From: CAYWKU01 sp964459325
GTDB lineage: Bacteria > RBG-13-61-14 > CAYWKU01
Reading direction: 5' to 3'
Assembly (NCBI GenBank): GCA_964459325.1
Contig: CAYWKU010000021.1
Coordinates: 1-56,569 of the forward strand
Length of the DNA stretch: 56,569 nt
A model generated the notes under the pieces. The model ran no database searches. It was not told the origin of the DNA and saw only the letters and a program-made list of their open reading frames with translations. Of the stretch, positions 51,791-56,569 are shown in pieces. The stretch's first letter is position 1. The number at the start of each line of letters is the position of its first letter. Both the position numbers and the translations under genes were made by a program.

Positions 51791-53413
51791 TTACTGAATC
51801 TCCACGTAGCCCATACGCTCGTTGTAAGCGCCCACGCGGTCGCCCTGGCCGGTGTTGGTGCCGGTATTATCCGACCACATGGGGTAATTCGGGCTGGTTT
51901 CGGTAACGGCGCACGCGTAAGCCGCGCAACTGCCGCCGCTTGTGCTCTTTTTCCCGATGCCCACGTATACGCTTGTGTTACCGTTGTTGGCCATTGCCAT
52001 TCTCGACCCCTGGCCGGTTGTCCCGGCGAGCGGTTTTAAGGCAATTCTGGCTGGAGCGTAATCGCCCTGCACCCAGTTACCTGAAATGGTGGGGTCGCCG
52101 TAACCGTCGCTCTTCCCGTCGGGCATGGGCGGAGTCACTATAGGGTCACTACCCGGAGAACAATCGTATGAGGCAGTAGTTACCACGACAGCCCGATTGA
52201 AAGTATTGGAGGTAGTAGCTATGCTAATACCGAGTTGATCACCCAGGTCGGCATCATAGTAAGCCCGCAGGGTTGTGCCCTCTGAGGTGGTAAAACTCTC
52301 ATCGCTGTCTACGATGGAATCGTTAGTTGTAAGCACGGAGGGGTCCCATCGCATTTCGAAATAACCGCCGCCCAGGAAAGTGAAACCGGTGTTGTAATAG
52401 GAGCAGTATGACGGCCAATCTCGTAGATTCACGTAGCTTTCCTGAGTGAAGTTATCCTCGCTTTCGGTGAAATAGTAGTCGTAACTGGCTGCCGTTTCGT
52501 CGACATTGCAACCGCCGTCGTTATTTCCACCGTCGGCGCAAAGTCCCTGACCGCTGGCGGTGGTGGAATTAGCTCCCGGATAGTCCACCCAGACCACCGT
52601 GTAGAACCACTGCCCCTCGGCAACGGAAGTGATGGGGCTGTTGGTTAGAATGTCGGGATTTTTAGCGTCTGTGTGGTCGAAATCGTAAGCCTGAATAGTA
52701 AAAGTGGCAGTATCCGTGTCGTACCTCGAGTCGTCATTAGCGGTTGTTGCCGCCACTTTGTCGGCCATAATCATGCCGTACATGTTGTACTTGTTTCCGC
52801 TCGTTTCAACGACAGACCACGGCACTTTTACCGACGTCTTCGGAGGCATGGCGCGCAAATACCTGCTGGCCCTGGGGGAACCGCTCGGGTCGTACTCGAT
52901 TTCCGTCTCCGGGTCGTCCGCCGCCGTCTCGGCCACGTAGAAGTAACCCGGGTTGTCGGCGCAGGCGGAAATTGTGTCGCCGCCGCAAATGTCGTCCTCG
53001 TTAAGGTAAGCGTCCTGACCTTCCGTATCGGCATCATATAACTCGAAAGACAGGTTTTCCAGGCGAGTAGCCGTGTCCTTCCACTTGAAGTATATGTCGC
53101 CGGTGGTGGTGTCGACACCGTCCCACTCTCCTGTACCCGTACCGGGTTCACATGATACCCCTGCAGGACACGTCCATACTTGGACGCCCTCAGCCACACT
53201 CACCGAAGCAGCCATATCCGGCTGACTGATATTGATGGGGTCACCGGAGGGGTCTAGCGTAATCTTGAAGGTACCCTGCAATCCTTCCCCCGGATGGCTC
53301 AAGGCGTCATCCACGCTGGAGGAACTCGACGAGCAGGCCGCCAGCGCAAGCCCCGTCACAAAGACGAGCGCCAGCGCCATAGCCAGCTTTCGATACCCGT
53401 GGGTTTTCCGCAT
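51791..53413 (-). CDS. Secreted Ser/Thr/Asp-rich lipoprotein
   Basis: 540 residues. The signal peptide ends in LALAAC (Cys about 24), then SSSSSS, a typical lipoprotein spacer. The rest is Thr/Asp/Gly-rich with paired Cys and no recognised domain. The segment VPWSVVETSGNKYNMYGMIMADK may be a Ig-like strand region. The start is ATG 53413 with AGGAG upstream. It lies between the PqqD-like gene and the precursor. Confidence 0.6.
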   Translation of the reverse strand: MRKTHGYRKLAMALALVFVTGLALAACSSSSSSVDDALSHPGEGLQGTFKITLDPSGDPINISQPDMAASVSVAEGVQVWTCPAGVSCEPGTGTGEWDGVDTTTGDIYFKWKDTATRLENLSFELYDADTEGQDAYLNEDDICGGDTISACADNPGYFYVAETAADDPETEIEYDPSGSPRASRYLRAMPPKTSVKVPWSVVETSGNKYNMYGMIMADKVAATTANDDSRYDTDTATFTIQAYDFDHTDAKNPDILTNSPITSVAEGQWFYTVVWVDYPGANSTTASGQGLCADGGNNDGGCNVDETAASYDYYFTESEDNFTQESYVNLRDWPSYCSYYNTGFTFLGGGYFEMRWDPSVLTTNDSIVDSDESFTTSEGTTLRAYYDADLGDQLGISIATTSNTFNRAVVVTTASYDCSPGSDPIVTPPMPDGKSDGYGDPTISGNWVQGDYAPARIALKPLAGTTGQGSRMAMANNGNTSVYVGIGKKSTSGGSCAAYACAVTETSPNYPMWSDNTGTNTGQGDRVGAYNERMGYVEIQ

Positions 53414-53642
53414 AGCAATTTCTCCTTTCTTCTTCAATCCTTCACTACTTTTGAAAAATTTAATTCCTTTACCTTACCTTGCGTTATTTTCTGGGTACTT
53501 TTCGGAAGCCCCGTTTGCTCCTCAAAAAATATAAGGACTCCCTTGTTTCTCAAAAATGTCCCCCGCGACTAAAAGCAAGGGAAAACTACAACTCCCATCA
53601 CCTCCTTCTCGGTCGGTTTATTTTAAAAATCCACATTAAGAA

Positions 53643-53936
53643 TTAAGATAACCTAATAAGCCCTTCTTTCGCAAGACCGCTTATAAATTCCTCGACATCC
53701 CTCCTGGCCTGGGATTCGTCTACATCGTACTCCTTTAAAAGCTCTTCAACAAGTTTATCCGCCTCAATTGCCCCGTTCTCTTCGAAAACCTTCCACATAA
53801 AACAACCCGTGTCATTTAGACTATAGTAGAATTTACTGTCCAAATCAAGCAATACCGCACTCCCATCCTCGAGGTCCGTAAAGACAACCGACGGATTCGG
53901 GCTTACCCTTTTATCATCCAATCCGCTTCCTTTCAT
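53643..53936 (-). CDS. PqqD-like peptide chaperone (RiPP recognition element)
   Basis: 97 residues of the PqqD fold: RVSPNPSVVFTDLEDGSAVLLDLDSKFYYSLNDTGCFMWKVFEENGAIEADKLVEEL is the canonical pattern (the NDTGCFMW turn), with a C-terminal helix-rich half ending EFISGLAKEGLIRLS. PqqD proteins hold the leader peptide and present it to the modifying enzyme. It is the first gene of the cluster, reached from the promoter at 54053. The ATG at 53936 is used; a GTG lies one codon before. Confidence 0.9.
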   Translation of the reverse strand: MKGSGLDDKRVSPNPSVVFTDLEDGSAVLLDLDSKFYYSLNDTGCFMWKVFEENGAIEADKLVEELLKEYDVDESQARRDVEEFISGLAKEGLIRLS

Positions 53937-54052
53937 CACTCCCTATAAAAGCCTTCTTCAAAGGATAATGACACGCACTCTCTAAACAAGCTTAGCTAAA
54001 GACAGAAATCAACTTCCCTTTTAATACCCCTTCACTCCAAATCAGTACCCCC

Positions 54053-54082
54053 ATTATAAACACATAAAAGGGCGTTTGTCAA
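54053..54082 (-). promoter_or_regulatory. Consensus promoter of the peptide cluster
   Basis: Minus strand: TTGACA (54082-54077), 18 bases and TATAAT (54058-54053). The predicted start is near 54046, giving a leader of about 110 bases before the PqqD-like gene. Confidence 0.75.
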
Positions 54083-54228
54083 GCACTTTGGCAAAAAAAT
54101 TCCTTTTTTTTATTCCCATTATCTTTCCATATCAAACTATTGCACTTTTTTCACATGATACTACTGCTATTCAATTGGCAGAATTCCTTTAGTGCTTCTT
54201 TCGGTGCAAAATTCAACTTCACGGCAAT

Positions 54229-54257
54229 TTGCTTAGAAAAATCACCTGACCTATAAT
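54229..54257 (+). promoter_or_regulatory. Promoter of uvrD
   Basis: A weak -35 (TTGCTT, 54229-54234), 17 bases and a perfect TATAAT (54252-54257). The start would be near 54264, four bases before the ATG at 54268. Confidence 0.5.
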
Positions 54258-54267
54258 CCCCGTGTAC

Positions 54268-56406
54268 ATGAAATACCTTAATGACTTAAATCCCGAACAA
54301 TACCGGGCGGTCACCACCGTCGACGGCCCCCTGCTCATACTGGCCGGCGCCGGCAGCGGCAAAACCCGCGCCCTCACCTACAGACTCGCATACCTGGCCG
54401 ATACATTGAACACCCGCGACATACTCGCCGTTACCTTCACCAATAAGGCTGCCGCCGAAATGCTTAAACGGGCGGAAAACCTGCTCGGAGCCAAGGCGGA
54501 AGGACTGTGGGTGTGTACTTTCCACGCCTTCGGAAACCGCGTCCTGAGAAGGGAAATCGACCGGCTGGGCAGGGAGTCTAACTTTGCAATACTCGATGAA
54601 CAAGACCAGCTGAGCCTCATCAAGCAATGCACAAAGGAACTCAACCTCGACCCCTCCACCTGGACTCCGAAATACCTGCAATATTACATAGAAAACTCTA
54701 AATCCGCCCTGGTAACCCCTCAAGAAATGGAAGAACGCTCGCGGGGGCTTAAGGAAAAGGGAGCTGCCAAAGTTTACACCCATTACGAAAAACGGCTCCT
54801 CGAAACCGGTTCGGTAGACTTCAACGACCTCTTGGGCCTGACATACCGTCTTTTCTCGGAAAATCCGGACATCCGGGAAAAATACTGCAACAAATTCCGC
54901 TTCATTCTCATAGACGAGTTCCAGGACACCAATCGGGTTCAATACGACCTGATGCGCTTTCTGGTCGGGCCGGAGCAGAACATCTGTGTAGTGGGGGACG
55001 AGGACCAGAGCATCTACCGCTGGAGGGGCGCCGATATTCGGAATATCCTGGGTTTTCAGCGTGATTTCCCCGATGCAAAACTCATCCGGCTGGAAAAAAA
55101 TTACCGCTCGGTCAACACCGTCCTCGACGCCGCCTCAGCGGTAATCTCACACAATCAGGACCGCCTCGGCAAAAACCTGGTCGCCGTGCGAGGCGAGGGG
55201 GAGCCCATCCTCCACTTCGTAGCCAGAGATGAGGTGGCCGAAGCTGAATATGTAGCCGAAAAATCGGCGGAGATGGTTAACAGGGGACTTTCATGGAGCG
55301 GGATAGCCGTCTTTTACCGCACCCACGCCCAATCCCGAACCTTCGAGGACGCCTTCCGCTCCCGGAATATCCCTTATCTGATAATAGGCGGACTAAGGTT
55401 TTACGAGCGCAAGGAAATAAAAGACGCCCTCGCTTACCTCAGGTTGGCCCTCAACCCGAAGGACGATATAAGCTTCCGGCGCATCGTAAACGTCCCGCCC
55501 CGCAAGATAGGCGAGACCACGGTGTCCCGGCTCAGGGATTACGCCGCCGAAAGGGGCATCTCGTTGCTCGAAGCTTCCAAATCAGCGCCGCCCGGCATGG
55601 CCGCTTCCAGGCAGAAAGCGCTCGAGGAGTTCGCCGGGCTTATCGCCTCCATCGCGGAAAAAATTCAAAACCCGGGAGTAATGGAAGCGGTGGACAAGGC
55701 GCTGGAGTTAAGCGGCTATCGGGCGTGGCTCCATGAAAAGGGCGAGATTGAGCACATAAGCAGGCTGGAAAACCTGGACGAGCTGTTGAGGGCGGCGGAG
55801 GAGTACGAAACCTCGAATCAGGAAGGCGGAATCGCGGGGTTCCTGGATACCGCCGGCCTCCTTTCCGACCTCGATTCGGCGCCCTCCGATTCGGGAAGCG
55901 TCACCCTCATGACCCTTCATACCGCAAAGGGCCTGGAATTTCCGGCAGTGTTCCTGGTGGGCATGGAAGACGGCATTTTTCCTCACCAGTTGTGCAAAAC
56001 CGACCCCGCCTCGATGGAGGAGGAAAGAAGGCTCTGTTACGTCGGAATGACCCGGGCGCAGGACTTTTTGTTTCTTACAAGGGCACTCACAAGGAGACTG
56101 AGAGGAAAGGAGCAGTTCAACCGGCCCTCCCCCTACCTGCAGGACATACCGCCGGAGCTTGTCCGCCTGGAAGGAATATCCGAACCTCCCCGCCTCAGCG
56201 CTACCGAATACGGGGAAACCGATATTCAGTACGACGAGGCCGAAGACGGTTTAAAGCGCGGGAGGAAAGTTCGGCATCCCGAATTCGGGCCGGGTATCGT
56301 TGATTCGGTGGAAGGAGAAGGGAAAAACACCAAAGTGAAGGTCTACTTCCACTCGGTCGGATTTAAAACCATAATGCTCAAATATACCCACCTGGAACCC
56401 GCCTGA
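54268..56406 (+). CDS. UvrD/PcrA/Rep-family ATP-dependent DNA helicase
   Basis: 712 residues of superfamily 1A. In order: LNPEQYRAV (Q motif), GAGSGKTRAL (Walker A, about 28), TFTNKAA, DEFQDTNRVQ (Walker B), GDEDQSIYRWRGAD, LEKNYRS, LMTLHTAKGLEF (motif V) and EERRLCYVGMTRAQ (motif VI). The C-terminal tail ends with a Tudor-like element VRHPEFGPGIVDSVEGEG, typical of UvrD/PcrA. It acts in nucleotide excision and mismatch repair or against replication conflicts. ATG 54268 is preferred over GTG 54262; there is no Shine-Dalgarno. Confidence 0.93.
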   Translation: MKYLNDLNPEQYRAVTTVDGPLLILAGAGSGKTRALTYRLAYLADTLNTRDILAVTFTNKAAAEMLKRAENLLGAKAEGLWVCTFHAFGNRVLRREIDRLGRESNFAILDEQDQLSLIKQCTKELNLDPSTWTPKYLQYYIENSKSALVTPQEMEERSRGLKEKGAAKVYTHYEKRLLETGSVDFNDLLGLTYRLFSENPDIREKYCNKFRFILIDEFQDTNRVQYDLMRFLVGPEQNICVVGDEDQSIYRWRGADIRNILGFQRDFPDAKLIRLEKNYRSVNTVLDAASAVISHNQDRLGKNLVAVRGEGEPILHFVARDEVAEAEYVAEKSAEMVNRGLSWSGIAVFYRTHAQSRTFEDAFRSRNIPYLIIGGLRFYERKEIKDALAYLRLALNPKDDISFRRIVNVPPRKIGETTVSRLRDYAAERGISLLEASKSAPPGMAASRQKALEEFAGLIASIAEKIQNPGVMEAVDKALELSGYRAWLHEKGEIEHISRLENLDELLRAAEEYETSNQEGGIAGFLDTAGLLSDLDSAPSDSGSVTLMTLHTAKGLEFPAVFLVGMEDGIFPHQLCKTDPASMEEERRLCYVGMTRAQDFLFLTRALTRRLRGKEQFNRPSPYLQDIPPELVRLEGISEPPRLSATEYGETDIQYDEAEDGLKRGRKVRHPEFGPGIVDSVEGEGKNTKVKVYFHSVGFKTIMLKYTHLEPA

Positions 56407-56516
56407 ACCGTAGTGAGGGAGCGTCCATCATCGGGCGGGTGCGGCTTATCCGCGAATTGCCGCGCAAGGTACAGGTATTACGTCCCGGCCACCTATGCAC
56501 TTTTGCGAGCAACAGG

Positions 56517-56545
56517 ACAAGGGGCTTAAGCCCCTTGTCTTTTTC
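56517..56545 (+). terminator. 24-bp palindrome with T-run after uvrD
   Basis: The GACAAGGGGCTT/AAGCCCCTTGTC palindrome (56517-56540) is followed by TTTTT. It is the same repeat as in the other sites, here placed to serve as a terminator for uvrD about 110 bp past its stop. Confidence 0.55.
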
Positions 56546-56569
56546 AACCCATGCTACTGCGCGAAGGAA

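Noticed and set aside
53569..53598. 9-codon ORF after a perfect AAGGAGGTG
   Set aside because: The ATG is only two bases from the ribosome site and the peptide is too short to support; the match may be incidental.

Overview
The window is 56.6 kb of what looks like a draft or metagenome-derived scaffold: a run of exactly 100 N (25684-25783) sits inside a low-complexity lysine/alanine repeat gene, where assemblers break. The organism is a Gram-negative-type bacterium with many secreted lipoproteins. It carries adjacent lspA and lgt genes and at least five proteins with a lipobox. Ferredoxin-type 2-oxoacid oxidoreductase, CoA-transferase, enoyl-CoA hydratase and Old-Yellow-Enzyme/dienoyl-CoA reductase genes suggest anaerobic or facultative acid metabolism. 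Acidic Cys-rich lipoproteins, the AF1514-like small protein and HD-GYP regulators would suit a deltaproteobacterial-grade lineage (Desulfobacterota/Myxococcota-like) or a candidate phylum. This placement is inference. No rRNA, phage or CRISPR array is visible.

Layout. 1-356: structured repeat element. 357-2859: M20 peptidase-aroE-aroK operon. 2949-6565: two convergent lipoprotein genes (GH15-like; Ca-binding-type repeats plus beta-propeller). 6566-6985: second copy of the repeat element. 6986-11257: cytidylate-kinase-like protein, HI0933 flavoprotein, lspA-lgt and a CheY-like receiver. 11270-15255: small proteins, CaiB CoA-transferase and proS. 15410-21273: a sulfatase-family enzyme and two paralogous GT-C-like membrane proteins with C-terminal TPR modules, one interrupted by a single in-frame stop. 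21480-26030: ftsY, argJ, a MoaD/ThiS plus MoeB/ThiF pair, and the histone-H1/AlgP-like gene. 26500-29963: LCP protein and phosphodiester glycosidase operon. 30059-32528: MarR regulator, 20-codon ORF and flavin reductase. 32529-35287: arrays of hairpin repeats around a glycine-rich beta-solenoid gene and the 3' remnant of a second copy. 35288-37929: enoyl-CoA hydratase, rnhB, DUF362 and yraN. 38160-41665: 2-oxoacid:acceptor oxidoreductase operon with a HicBA toxin-antitoxin pair inserted between alpha and beta subunits, then an XRE-cupin regulator. 41678-45139: HD-GYP response regulator, tRNA-Gly and tRNA-Cys, GNAT and ApbE.

The most unusual region is 45078-53936. Eight genes on one strand encode, in order of transcription, a PqqD-like chaperone, a lipoprotein, a Gly/Thr-rich peptide with a lasso-like leader motif, an HPr-kinase-like protein, a radical SAM protein with extra Cys residues, a large lipoprotein, a transglutaminase-fold (lasso B2-like) protein and a PF14907-type nucleotidyltransferase. 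A near-consensus promoter precedes the first gene. The set resembles a peptide-modification (RiPP) pathway but has no asparagine-synthetase-like cyclase. uvrD/pcrA follows divergently (54268-56406).

Several genes (HI0933, lspA, marR, uvrD) have promoter-like boxes so close to the start codon that leaderless or near-leaderless mRNAs are likely.
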